DNA from: an uncultured Archangium sp.
GTDB taxonomy: Bacteria; Myxococcota; Myxococcia; Myxococcales; Myxococcaceae
Assembly: GCA_946479335.1 (NCBI GenBank)
Contig: CAMLFP010000232.1
Span: 1 to 8,753, forward strand
Direction: 5' to 3'
Length of the DNA: 8,753 bases
Shown here: in pieces, positions 1 through 7,519 of the stretch
How positions within the stretch are numbered: position 1 is the stretch's first letter
Layout of the letters: each line of letters begins with the position of its first letter
Notes under the pieces: model-generated
The model's database searches: none
Told to the model about the DNA's origin: nothing
Seen by the model: only the letters and a program-made list of their open reading frames with translations
Position numbers and translations under genes: made by a program

Positions 1-1
1 C

Positions 2-1180
2 GCGATTCGCCCGGTGGAGCTCCGCAAGGTGTACCTCGAGTACAAGTGGAGCACTGGCGTGCTGCGCGTCGGTCAACAGACCTCGCAGTGGGGCCTCGGG
101 TTGCTGGCGAACGACGGCGGCAAGGACCCCGAGGCCGGCGACTTCGGTCAGCGCAACTTCGGCAACCTGACGTACCGCGCGTTGCTCGCGGCGCGGCCGT
201 TCTTCGGGCTGGGCGGCGCGTGGCGCGCGGTCGAGACGATCGTCGCCGGCGATCTCATCGTGCGCGACAACCTCGCGGAGTTCAGCAAGGGCGACCGCGC
301 GTTCCAGGCCGTCGTCGCCGCGCGCTTCGTGAAGGACGAAGACAACAACATCGGCTTCTACGGCGTGTACCGCAACCAGCGGAACATCAACGTCACCGAC
401 GGCGGCAAGGCGACCGACGCGTTCATCCTCGACTTCGCCGGCAAGTGGCAGCTCTACAAAGACACCGAGAACGATCGCGAGTTCAAGGCGGGCTTCGAGC
501 TGGTGGGCATCACCGGCACCACCACGCAGGCGCGCAACGAGAACGCGGCGCTGCTGAAGGTGAGCCAGCTCGGCTTCGCGATGAAGGCGAAGTACCGCAT
601 GAGCTGGTTCTCGGTGCTCTTCGACGGCGGCTATGCGTCGGGCGATCAGAACCCGTCAGACGATCACATCGACAACCTGCGCTTCGATCGCGACTTCAAG
701 GTGGGGCTGATCCTCTTCGACCAGGTGATGGCGTACCAATCGGGGCGCAGCTCGGTGCGGGCGAGCGACCCGAGCCTCACCGGCAAGCCGCCGGAGGGCG
801 TCGATCTCCTCGGCACGGGCGGGTCGATCACCGGTGCGTGGTACGTCTTCCCGCGCATCAAGCTGGCGCTCGCCGATTGGATGGACGTCTACGGCGGGCC
901 GCTCTTCGCGTTCTCCACGGCGCGGCTCACCGACCCGTACAACTCGCGCATCGGTGGCGGCACCTCGCTCAACCCGCTGGGCGGGCACTCGGGGCTGTTC
1001 CTCGGCACCGAGGTCGACCTCGGCATGCAGATCCGCTTCAAGCCCATCGAGCAGTTGATGTTCTCGTTGACGGGCGAGGGCGGCATCTTCGCCCCGGGCA
1101 ACGCCTACAAGTACGCCGATGGTGGCTACATGCTGCCGGTGGCCTTCGGCAGAATCCGTCTCACTGTCGCGTTCAATTGA
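2..1180 (+). CDS. Outer-membrane beta-barrel protein, TIGR04551-like (5' partial)
   Basis: The reading frame is open from base 2, so the start codon and signal peptide lie before the window and 392 C-terminal residues remain. Alternating polar/hydrophobic strands rich in Gly, Tyr, Phe and Arg run throughout, as in a transmembrane beta-barrel. Near the left edge is the stretch LRVGQQTSQWGLGLLANDGG, which resembles a signature I recall from the myxobacterial TIGR04551 family of outer-membrane proteins; this is from memory, not a search. The protein ends FGRIRLTVAFN, with Phe next to last, close to the terminal aromatic residue typical of barrels inserted by the BAM complex. The expected location is the outer membrane; the cargo or role is unknown. 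It lies 11 bases upstream of a secreted lipase-like lipoprotein gene on the same strand, so co-transcription is likely. Barrel class is fairly sure, family assignment moderate. Confidence 0.72.
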   Translation, partial: AIRPVELRKVYLEYKWSTGVLRVGQQTSQWGLGLLANDGGKDPEAGDFGQRNFGNLTYRALLAARPFFGLGGAWRAVETIVAGDLIVRDNLAEFSKGDRAFQAVVAARFVKDEDNNIGFYGVYRNQRNINVTDGGKATDAFILDFAGKWQLYKDTENDREFKAGFELVGITGTTTQARNENAALLKVSQLGFAMKAKYRMSWFSVLFDGGYASGDQNPSDDHIDNLRFDRDFKVGLILFDQVMAYQSGRSSVRASDPSLTGKPPEGVDLLGTGGSITGAWYVFPRIKLALADWMDVYGGPLFAFSTARLTDPYNSRIGGGTSLNPLGGHSGLFLGTEVDLGMQIRFKPIEQLMFSLTGEGGIFAPGNAYKYADGGYMLPVAFGRIRLTVAFN

Positions 1181-1186
1181 AAGGGA
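1180..1186 (+). promoter_or_regulatory. Ribosome binding site for the lipase-like lipoprotein gene
   Basis: AAAGGGA lies 5 bases before the ATG at 1192 and overlaps the last base of the preceding stop codon. The reading frame is open far upstream of this ATG, back to about position 46, but the upstream part overlaps the barrel gene in another frame. This site, together with the signal peptide coded right after it, fixes the start at 1192. Confidence 0.6.
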
Positions 1187-1191
1187 CTCCC

Positions 1192-4100
1192 ATGAACCGC
1201 TTGCTGACTCTCGCGATCGTGGTGGCTGGCGCTGGTTGTCTTCAGCCGGAGGCCACCGGCCTCGCGCGCACCGAGGGCTCGGGCGCGAAGGTGACGTTCG
1301 ACGTCTACGCCAAGCCGTTGCCGGAGATCCCGCTCCCCAACGACTTCGCCACGCGCTTCGACGCGACGACGGTGACGAAGCGGCGCATCAACGCGTCGAC
1401 GGAGGCGACCACCAACTGGGAGCGCGAGACGCGCGCCGAGCTCGATCGCTTGGACGGTTGGGGCACCTACCAGACGATCGCCGTGAGCTTTCAGGCGCCG
1501 CTCGACGTGCAGAACATCATCGATCGCCACCAGGGCGATGATTACGACCCGGCGAACGACGCGGTGTTCCTGATCGACGTGACGCCCGACTCCCCGGAGT
1601 TCTGCTCGCGCACGCCGCTCGACATGGGCGAGGGCAACTTCCCCGTGGTGCTCGAGTCGCCGAAGTACTTCGACAACGATCGCGAGGGCGACAACCTGAT
1701 GTTCGAAGACCGCGAGGAGGATCTCAACGGCAACGGCCAGCTCGACCCCGGTGAAGACCTCGACATGGACGGCGTGCTCGATCACCCGAACGTGCTGCAC
1801 CCCGGTGACTCCAGCTTCAACGTGCTGAGCTTCTACGAGCGCGAGACGAACACGCTGCTGATGAAGCCGGTGATGCCGCTGCGCGAGAAGACGACGTACG
1901 CGGTGGTGCTGACCAAGCGGCTCGTCGACGCCGACGGCAAGCCGGTGACCTCGCCGTTCCCGTTCGTGAACCACGCGTCGCAGACGCCGGCGCTCAAGCC
2001 GCTCGAGCAGTGCCTGCCGAACTTCGGCCTGGGGCTCGACGACATCGCGTTCACCTGGAGCTACACCACGCAGAACGTCAGCGCTGACTACGTCGCGATT
2101 CGTGACGGCATGTACGGCCTCGGGCCCATGCAGCGGCTGGCCACCGAGTACCCGGCGGTCATCAAGAAGATCCTCCCCCTGAAGGACGACGACAAGGGCG
2201 GCACGGTCAACGTGCGCATCGTCAAGACGCAGGAGTTCTTCGACGTGGCGATGCAGTTGCTGCAGAAACTCGAGGGCGACGGCGCGACGCTGACGCCGTC
2301 GTACCAGGCGATCGCCGACAGCCATCAGTACGTCGACTTCCACGCGGTCTTCCAGTTCGACTCGCCGCAGTTCTTCCCGCGCAAAGATTCGGAGGGGAAC
2401 CTGCTGCCGCTCTACAAGCAGTTGATTCAGGTCGACCCGGTGACCGGCGCGGCGTTCACGCGGCCGGAGACCATCACGGTGTGGGTCGTCATCCCCAAGA
2501 TCCGCCCGGCTGACGGCAGCCCGCCGCCCGCGGTGATCCTCGGGCACGGCTACGGCTCCAACAAGATGGAGGCGCTGTTCTACGCCGGCTTCCTCGCGCG
2601 CTTCGGCATCGCCACCATCGCGCTGGAGAACGTGAGCCACGGCATCGACTTCGACCCGGTGACGATGGATCTCGCCGAGGGCCTCTTCGCTGAGAAGAAG
2701 CTGGGCAACATGTTCAACTCGGTCGCGCGCAACGGCCGCGCGTTCGATCAGAACAACGACGGCGTCGACGACTCCGGCGCCGACTTCTGGACGGCGTACA
2801 TCATCCACACGCGCGAGGTCGTGAAGCAGTCGGCGCTCGACTACATGCAACTGGTCAAGCTGCTGCGTGGCTTCGATGGCAAGCAGCGCACCAACTACGA
2901 CTCGAACCACGACGGTGAGAAGGACCTCGCCGGTGACTTCGACGGCGACGGGAAGATCGACCTCGGTGGCCCCAACGGGAAGCTCAGCATGATGGGCGGC
3001 TCGCTCGGCGGCATCATGAGCGGGATGATGTCGGGCCTCGAGCCGGCGCTGCAGCAGGCGGTGCCGATCTCCGGTGGCGCGGGGCTGCCTGACATCGGCA
3101 TCCGCTCCATTCAGGGCGGCGTGCGCGAAGCGGTGAACCTGCGCATGCTCGGGCCGCTGTTCGTCACCATCCCCAACAACGGGGTGCTGGAGGCGTGGCA
3201 GGAGCTGCCGGACCTCGCGGGCCTCGGCAAGGTGAAGCTGGGCACCATCGACGTCGCGCCGCAGGAGGGCGATACCGCGGTGCTCTCGAACCTCACGAGC
3301 GGTGAGCGGCGCTGCGCGCGCGTGGGTGCCGAAGGGCGCATCCGCGTGGCGGTCAGCTCAGACCAGGAAGATCAGTGGCGGCTCGCGCTGTACACCGGCG
3401 CGCTGCCTCCGAAGCCGCGCGATGGCTGCGACGTGCCCGAGGGCACCACGCCGTACTTCACGTTCGACAAGTTCGCATACGACGTCACCTTCCAGGGGAA
3501 GGCCGCGCAAGACGGCACGAAGGCGGTGACACACACCGCCGGCAGCCCGCTGGTCGCGCTGGGTGATGGCTTCGGCTTGCGCCGTCAGTCGCCGGAGCTG
3601 CGCCGCTTCATGGGCCTCGCGCAGCTGGCGATCGAGCGCGGCGACCCGGTGAACTTCGTGCCGAACGCCTCGGGCCGGCGCGAGCTGGTGTACGGCACGG
3701 GCGAGAAGGTCGACACCCACTTCCTCGTGGTGAACACCATCGGCGACATGAACGTGCCGGTCGCCACCGGAATCTCGCTGGCGCGCGCCGCGGGCATCAT
3801 CGACCTCGAGAAGAAAGATGAGCGCTACGGCAAGACGCCGAACCGCGTGCTGATCGACACGGGCACCATCGAGGCGGTGGAGCGCGTGGGCCGCAACCCG
3901 AACTCGGTCGGCGCGCCGGTGTTGATGGACATGGACCGCTTGAGCCTCTTCACCGGCTCCACGGTCGACAAGGACGGCTTCGACGTGCCGCGGTTGAGCC
4001 CGCCGCTGCGCCTTCGCGGGCCGGCGAGGAACGGTGGCGTCACCGGCATGATGTTGCCGATGGTGGTGCCCACCGGCCGCCATGGCTTCGACACGCCTGA

Positions 4101-4242
4101 CCCGTCGCTGCCGTCGAATCTCGGTGCGGTGATGCTCAACTCGCTCGGCCGCTTCATGACGACCGAGGGCGGCGAGCTGCCCGACGTCGACCCGTGCCTC
4201 GAAGACTCCACCTGCGGGTGGATCGTCCAGTCGCCTCCGTGA
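1192..4242 (+). CDS. Secreted lipoprotein of the VolA/Pla-1-like lipase group (alpha/beta hydrolase)
   Basis: This 1016-residue protein is probably a surface or outer-membrane lipoprotein that hydrolyses lipid esters; the substrate is not evident. Residues 1-16 form a short signal peptide ending in VAGAGC, a relaxed lipobox with Cys16 as the lipidation site. Residues 44-51 (PEIPLPND) and 84-92 (LDRLDGWGT) match the N-terminal pattern of VolA-type bacterial lipases, as does the segment near 224-250. The hydrolase core has HGYGSN at 452-457 (oxyanion-hole type) and GGSLG at 602-606, making Ser604 the likely nucleophile. Asp852 in IGDMNVP and His964 in GRHGF are the best candidates for the rest of the triad. 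Aspartate-rich, EF-hand-like loops occur at 177-189, around 519, at 570-578 and at 582-590. Cys1002 and Cys1008 near the C terminus could form a disulfide. The ATG at 1192 is chosen for its ribosome site and signal peptide. Hydrolase fold is fairly sure; lipase specificity is inferred. Confidence 0.78.
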   Translation: MNRLLTLAIVVAGAGCLQPEATGLARTEGSGAKVTFDVYAKPLPEIPLPNDFATRFDATTVTKRRINASTEATTNWERETRAELDRLDGWGTYQTIAVSFQAPLDVQNIIDRHQGDDYDPANDAVFLIDVTPDSPEFCSRTPLDMGEGNFPVVLESPKYFDNDREGDNLMFEDREEDLNGNGQLDPGEDLDMDGVLDHPNVLHPGDSSFNVLSFYERETNTLLMKPVMPLREKTTYAVVLTKRLVDADGKPVTSPFPFVNHASQTPALKPLEQCLPNFGLGLDDIAFTWSYTTQNVSADYVAIRDGMYGLGPMQRLATEYPAVIKKILPLKDDDKGGTVNVRIVKTQEFFDVAMQLLQKLEGDGATLTPSYQAIADSHQYVDFHAVFQFDSPQFFPRKDSEGNLLPLYKQLIQVDPVTGAAFTRPETITVWVVIPKIRPADGSPPPAVILGHGYGSNKMEALFYAGFLARFGIATIALENVSHGIDFDPVTMDLAEGLFAEKKLGNMFNSVARNGRAFDQNNDGVDDSGADFWTAYIIHTREVVKQSALDYMQLVKLLRGFDGKQRTNYDSNHDGEKDLAGDFDGDGKIDLGGPNGKLSMMGGSLGGIMSGMMSGLEPALQQAVPISGGAGLPDIGIRSIQGGVREAVNLRMLGPLFVTIPNNGVLEAWQELPDLAGLGKVKLGTIDVAPQEGDTAVLSNLTSGERRCARVGAEGRIRVAVSSDQEDQWRLALYTGALPPKPRDGCDVPEGTTPYFTFDKFAYDVTFQGKAAQDGTKAVTHTAGSPLVALGDGFGLRRQSPELRRFMGLAQLAIERGDPVNFVPNASGRRELVYGTGEKVDTHFLVVNTIGDMNVPVATGISLARAAGIIDLEKKDERYGKTPNRVLIDTGTIEAVERVGRNPNSVGAPVLMDMDRLSLFTGSTVDKDGFDVPRLSPPLRLRGPARNGGVTGMMLPMVVPTGRHGFDTPDPSLPSNLGAVMLNSLGRFMTTEGGELPDVDPCLEDSTCGWIVQSPP

Positions 4243-4245
4243 TCA
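4240..4245. other. TGATCA palindrome holding both stop codons of convergent genes
   Basis: The TGA that ends the plus-strand lipase gene (4240-4242) directly abuts the TGA that ends the minus-strand glycosyltransferase-like gene (TCA at 4243-4245 on the plus strand). There is no intergenic base, and I see no GC-rich hairpin followed by a T-run between the genes. Any transcription terminator must lie within one of the coding sequences or be Rho-dependent. Confidence 0.9.
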
Positions 4246-5955
4246 GGCCTCGGAGTTGCGCAGCGTGCGCCACTCCGCGACCGCGGTACCGATGATCAGC
4301 GCGCACAGCATCCACGCCACCGCGTAGCCTTCGGTGAGGCCGCGGTTGAGGTGCTGGTACAGGTAGAACACCATGAAGATCACGTGCAGGCCGAGGAGCA
4401 TGGCCAGCGCGGGCTTCTGTTTGTCGGCGCGCATCGCCAGCCCCATCGCCAGCAGGCCGAGCATGTTCCAGTAGTACATGTTCACCGTCAGCCAGACGAA
4501 GACCAGCAACGGGCCCATCACGAAGGCCTCGGTGTCATCGGCGCGCCGCAGCAGCACCACGATGAGCGCGGTGAAGAACAGCTGCGCGACGAAGAGGCCG
4601 AAGCGGTAATCGGCGGCGTTCACGTCGTCGCGGCGCTGCGCGAGATCGGAAGGGAAGATGGTGTGCGACCAGCTCGTGCCCGGCGCCGCGTGCTGCAGGT
4701 AGACGGTCTTGAGCGAGTACTGGATTGAATAGAACTTCTCGGTCTGCGCGGTCTGGATGCGCTCGGCGTATTCCTTCCACGCGCCGGGGCCGAACATCAC
4801 GCTGGAGATGATCACGCTGGCCGCGCCGACGATGAGCGTGCCTTTCAAGAACTGCACGTACTCCGGCTTGAACTGCTTCGTCTCGCGCCAGACCAGCAGC
4901 GCGCGCAGGCCCAGGGCCACGCCGAAGAAGAGGGGAAACAGCTTGGTGGCGACCGCGAACCCGAAGAAGCCGCCCGCGAGCGCGTAGCGTTTCTGCTTCA
5001 CCATGCACGCGGCGAGGCCGATGGCGAACAGCCAGTCCCACCGCAGGAAACTCCCGGCGAGGTAGTCGAAGACGATGGGCGGCACCGCCCACATGAAGAG
5101 GCCGATGCTGGCGATGCGGTGCCCGAAGGTCTGCCAGACCACGAGCCACAGCCCCAACATCAGCAACATGTCGAGCCACCCGATGAGCGCCTGACCTTCA
5201 CGCGTGATGGGGATGAGCTTCGTGATCGGCACCGCGAACATCGCCCACGCCGGCGAGTTCGAGTTGCCGTGATCCAACATCGCGCGGCTCCAATCGATGG
5301 GCGAGATGCGGGTCATCGCCACCCAGTCGCGTTTGAACTCCTCCCAGCGCTCGTCGGAGAAGCGGCCGCGCACCTCGGCCGCGTTGGCGAGCGCCTGGCT
5401 CACGGGGATCTCGTCGAAGTTGGTGAGGTCGCGCGTGCGCTCCACGCGATCGAGCACGTGCGCGGATTCACGGTCGGCGAGGATCGCGGCCTTGTAGAGG
5501 TTCAGCGAGCCGATCTCCTTCTGGTACTTCGAGCCCAGATAGAAGTGGAACTGCTCCCAGTGATGCACCAGCGGCAATTCGTTGCGCGAGGTGCCGGTGT
5601 AGACCCAGCCCAGCGAGATCAGCGCCGTCAACACCACCGCGGCGCGCTTTGATCGCGCGAACTCCGGCACGTGGAAGCGCTCGGCGAGGGTCTTGCCTTC
5701 AGCGCCGAAGGCCGAGCCGATGAGCACGCCGCACACCAGGATCACCACGATGCACGAGGCCACCCAGCCGGGCGAGATGTTGCCGCGCGGCGAGCCCCAG
5801 TTCGCCCAGCCGAACACCATCAACCCGGCGAGGATCGCGTGCGCGCGCGCCCGTTCTTTCTGGAACTTCTCCGGCACCAGCACATCGATGAGGAGCACCG
5901 CGGCCGAGGCCTCCAACAGCACGATCTTCAAGATGCCGGAGATGAAGTGATTCAT
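4243..5955 (-). CDS. Polytopic membrane protein, probable GT-C (GT87/DUF2029-like) glycosyltransferase
   Basis: This 570-residue protein has about a dozen hydrophobic segments, near residues 10-27, 63-84, 104-120, 256-275, 280-298, 304-320, 325-352, 370-388, 452-470, 476-508, 515-533 and 543-560. A hydrophilic stretch at 121-255, rich in charged and aromatic residues, looks like a large extracytoplasmic loop after the first helices. The paired segments at 304-345, with a short basic turn (KQKRY) and then AVATKLFP at 334-341, resemble the helical hairpin and Lys-x-x-Pro pattern of GT87-type polyprenol-phosphate-sugar mannosyltransferases. Such enzymes transfer sugars from a lipid carrier on the outer face of the inner membrane. 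I do not see an unambiguous catalytic Asp/Glu motif, so the substrate stays open. ATG at 5955 is the first start after an in-frame stop, but no clear ribosome site precedes it. It may be a lone gene, since both neighbours are on the opposite strand. Confidence 0.62.
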   Translation of the reverse strand: MNHFISGILKIVLLEASAAVLLIDVLVPEKFQKERARAHAILAGLMVFGWANWGSPRGNISPGWVASCIVVILVCGVLIGSAFGAEGKTLAERFHVPEFARSKRAAVVLTALISLGWVYTGTSRNELPLVHHWEQFHFYLGSKYQKEIGSLNLYKAAILADRESAHVLDRVERTRDLTNFDEIPVSQALANAAEVRGRFSDERWEEFKRDWVAMTRISPIDWSRAMLDHGNSNSPAWAMFAVPITKLIPITREGQALIGWLDMLLMLGLWLVVWQTFGHRIASIGLFMWAVPPIVFDYLAGSFLRWDWLFAIGLAACMVKQKRYALAGGFFGFAVATKLFPLFFGVALGLRALLVWRETKQFKPEYVQFLKGTLIVGAASVIISSVMFGPGAWKEYAERIQTAQTEKFYSIQYSLKTVYLQHAAPGTSWSHTIFPSDLAQRRDDVNAADYRFGLFVAQLFFTALIVVLLRRADDTEAFVMGPLLVFVWLTVNMYYWNMLGLLAMGLAMRADKQKPALAMLLGLHVIFMVFYLYQHLNRGLTEGYAVAWMLCALIIGTAVAEWRTLRNSEA

Positions 5956-5990
5956 GTATGGGTCGCGGCACTTAACAGGAAGAGAGACTC
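5956..5990. promoter_or_regulatory. 35-base divergent intergenic region
   Basis: This is the only spacer between the minus-strand glycosyltransferase-like gene and the plus-strand mrp gene, so transcription of both must start in or near it. It is too short for two full, non-overlapping sigma-70 promoters with leaders. I see no convincing -35/-10 pair. Promoter elements probably extend into the opposing coding sequences, or one transcript is leaderless. Confidence 0.45.
5977..5982 (+). promoter_or_regulatory. Ribosome binding site for mrp
   Basis: AGGAAG sits 8 bases before the ATG at 5991, in a purine-rich run that continues to about 5986. It is the clearest Shine-Dalgarno sequence in the right-hand block and supports the chosen mrp start. 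Confidence 0.65.
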
Positions 5991-7070
5991 ATGAGCGTTC
6001 AAGAGCGAGATGTCCTGGCGGCGATGTCGACGGTGATGGACCCGGATCTGAATCAGGACATCGTGAAGGCCGGCATGGTGAAGGACCTGCGCATCGAAGG
6101 CGGCAAGGTCTCGCTGAAGATCGAGCTGACGACGCCCGCGTGCCCGATGAAGGAGAAGATCAAGGGCGACGCCGAGGCCGCGCTCAAGAAGCTCGGCGTG
6201 GAGTTCAACATCACCATGAGCGCGCAGGTGCGCCGGCAGCCGTCGGGTGCTTCGAAAGACGCGCTGCTCCCGGGCGTGAAGAACGTGGTGCTGGTCGGCG
6301 CCGGCAAGGGCGGCGTCGGCAAGTCGACGGTGGCGCTCAACCTCGCGTGCGCGCTCGCGCGTCACGGCGCGGCGGTCGGTCTGCTCGACGCTGACTTCTA
6401 CGGGCCGTCGGTGCCGGTGATGACGGGCATCAAGCGCCAGCCGGTGTCGCGCGACGGCAAGATCCTCGAGCCGCTCGAAGCGCACGGCATCAAGGTGATG
6501 TCGATCGGCTTCCTCATCGAGACCGATCAGGCGCTCATCTGGCGTGGGCCGATGCTGCAGGGCGCGCTGATGCAGTTGGTGCGTGACGTGAACTGGGGCG
6601 AGCTCGACTACCTGGTGGTCGATCTCCCGCCGGGCACCGGCGACATCCCGCTCACCGTCGCGCAGCAGCTCAAGAGCGCGGGCGCGGTGCTGGTGACGAC
6701 GCCGCAAGACGTGGCGCTGGCCGACGTCATCCGCGCGAAGCAGATGTTCGACAAGCTGCACGTGCCCGTGCTGGGCATCGTGGAGAACATGTCGCAGTTC
6801 ATCTGCCCGCACTGCGGCAAGGGCACGCACATCTTCGATCACGGCGGCGGGCACAAAGCCGCGGAGATGATGCAGATGCCGTTCCTCGGTGAGGTGCCGC
6901 TCGAACTCTCGATCCGCCAGGGTGGCGATCGCGGGTTGCCCGTGGTGGTGGCGAACCCCGAGGGCGCCGAAGGGCAGGCCTTCATGGAGCTGAGCCGCAA
7001 GGTGGCCCAGCGCGTGTCGGTCGAAAACGCCTCGCGCGCCGCGCCGCCGGTGACGATGCAGTCGGCCTGA
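5991..7070 (+). CDS. mrp: Mrp/ApbC/NBP35 family iron-sulfur cluster carrier ATPase
   Basis: This 359-residue protein is a P-loop ATPase expected to bind and deliver Fe-S clusters in the cytoplasm. An N-terminal MIP18 (DUF59) domain covers about residues 3-80, with the DPDLNQDIV segment and Cys51 in LTTPACPM. The ATPase domain follows a short linker. It has the deviant Walker A GKGGVGKST at 105-113, with signature Lys106 and P-loop Lys111, the conserved LLDADFYGPSVP segment, and a Walker B ending in Asp211 (LVVDLPPGTGD). The CPHC motif at Cys272 and Cys275 is the pair that bridges a cluster at the dimer interface in this family. Length and domain order match typical bacterial Mrp proteins, and all key residues are present. 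It heads a tight run of four plus-strand genes, with the next start 14 bases after its stop. Identification is firm; the client apoproteins are unknown. Confidence 0.96.
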   Translation: MSVQERDVLAAMSTVMDPDLNQDIVKAGMVKDLRIEGGKVSLKIELTTPACPMKEKIKGDAEAALKKLGVEFNITMSAQVRRQPSGASKDALLPGVKNVVLVGAGKGGVGKSTVALNLACALARHGAAVGLLDADFYGPSVPVMTGIKRQPVSRDGKILEPLEAHGIKVMSIGFLIETDQALIWRGPMLQGALMQLVRDVNWGELDYLVVDLPPGTGDIPLTVAQQLKSAGAVLVTTPQDVALADVIRAKQMFDKLHVPVLGIVENMSQFICPHCGKGTHIFDHGGGHKAAEMMQMPFLGEVPLELSIRQGGDRGLPVVVANPEGAEGQAFMELSRKVAQRVSVENASRAAPPVTMQSA

Positions 7071-7084
7071 GTCACAATCGGGCC

Positions 7085-7519
7085 ATGAGCAGCGAGAACC
7101 AGCCTCCGGAAGACCCGTTCGACGACGCCGGTGAACCCGGCTCCGAGAGCGCGACGCGTGGTTTCGTGCCCGAGTTCGTGCGCCGCATGGCGTGGGCGGG
7201 CCTCGGCGCGGTGTTCATGTCTGAAGAGGGCATCCGCCGGTTCGCCAGCCAGGTGAAGCTGCCGAAAGAGGCGCTCACCTTCCTGATGTCGCAGGCGGAG
7301 AAGACCAAGGACGAGGTCGGCCGCGTGCTCTCGGAGGAGGTGCGCAAGCTGCTCCAGTCTGATCGCCTGCAAGACGAGCTGGTGCGCGCCATCGCCAGCA
7401 CCACCATCGAGATCAAGGCCTCGGTGCGCCTGGTGCCTGACAGCGCGCGCGAAGGCCCGCGCATCAAGGTGGCCGAGGTGAAGACCACCAAGCGCAAGAA
7501 GGATGACGACGGCGAGTGA
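7085..7519 (+). CDS. Conserved-looking 144-residue protein of unknown function
   Basis: I do not recognise a characterised family. Residues 1-25 are acidic and Pro/Gly/Ser-rich, probably disordered. Residues 27-55 hold a mildly hydrophobic amphipathic stretch around RRMAWAGLGAVFMSEEGIRR. Residues 59-100 form charged amphipathic helices (KEALTFLMSQAEKTKDEVGR, then SEEVRKLL) that suggest helix-helix or membrane-surface contact. Residues 104-132 look like two beta strands, and the tail is a KRKKDDD charged run. There is no signal peptide, so it is likely cytoplasmic. It resembles small hypothetical proteins I associate with myxobacterial genomes, and the helical part is loosely phasin-like, too weakly to name. 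It starts 14 bases after mrp and its stop overlaps the next start, so translation of the pair is probably coupled. Its ribosome site is weak. Confidence 0.8.
   Translation: MSSENQPPEDPFDDAGEPGSESATRGFVPEFVRRMAWAGLGAVFMSEEGIRRFASQVKLPKEALTFLMSQAEKTKDEVGRVLSEEVRKLLQSDRLQDELVRAIASTTIEIKASVRLVPDSAREGPRIKVAEVKTTKRKKDDDGE
7496..7503 (+). promoter_or_regulatory. Probable ribosome binding site for the 116-residue gene
   Basis: AAGAAGGA lies 12 bases before the GTG at 7516, inside the end of the preceding gene. The spacing is long, but with the GTGA stop/start overlap it supports GTG 7516 as the start. Confidence 0.4.

Noticed and set aside
46..1191. Upstream in-frame extension of the lipase frame, which would give a 1398-residue protein
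   Set aside because: The extension overlaps the barrel gene in another frame and reads as Arg/Ala-rich low-complexity sequence typical of a high-GC shadow. A ribosome site and signal peptide place the real start at 1192.
1126..2910. 594-codon open frame on the minus strand, antisense to the lipase gene
   Set aside because: Its translation is rich in Arg, Val, His and Glu with no domain pattern, as expected antisense to a high-GC gene with few stop codons. The plus-strand gene explains the codon bias.
1720..2967. Possible tandem repeat array formed by the recurring Asp-rich loops of the lipase
   Set aside because: The loops are far apart and differ in sequence and length, so they are scattered metal-binding-like motifs and not a DNA repeat array.
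5952..6854. 300-codon minus-strand open frame antisense to mrp
   Set aside because: The product is His/Arg/Asp-rich with no recognisable motif, and the plus-strand frame has complete Mrp signatures.
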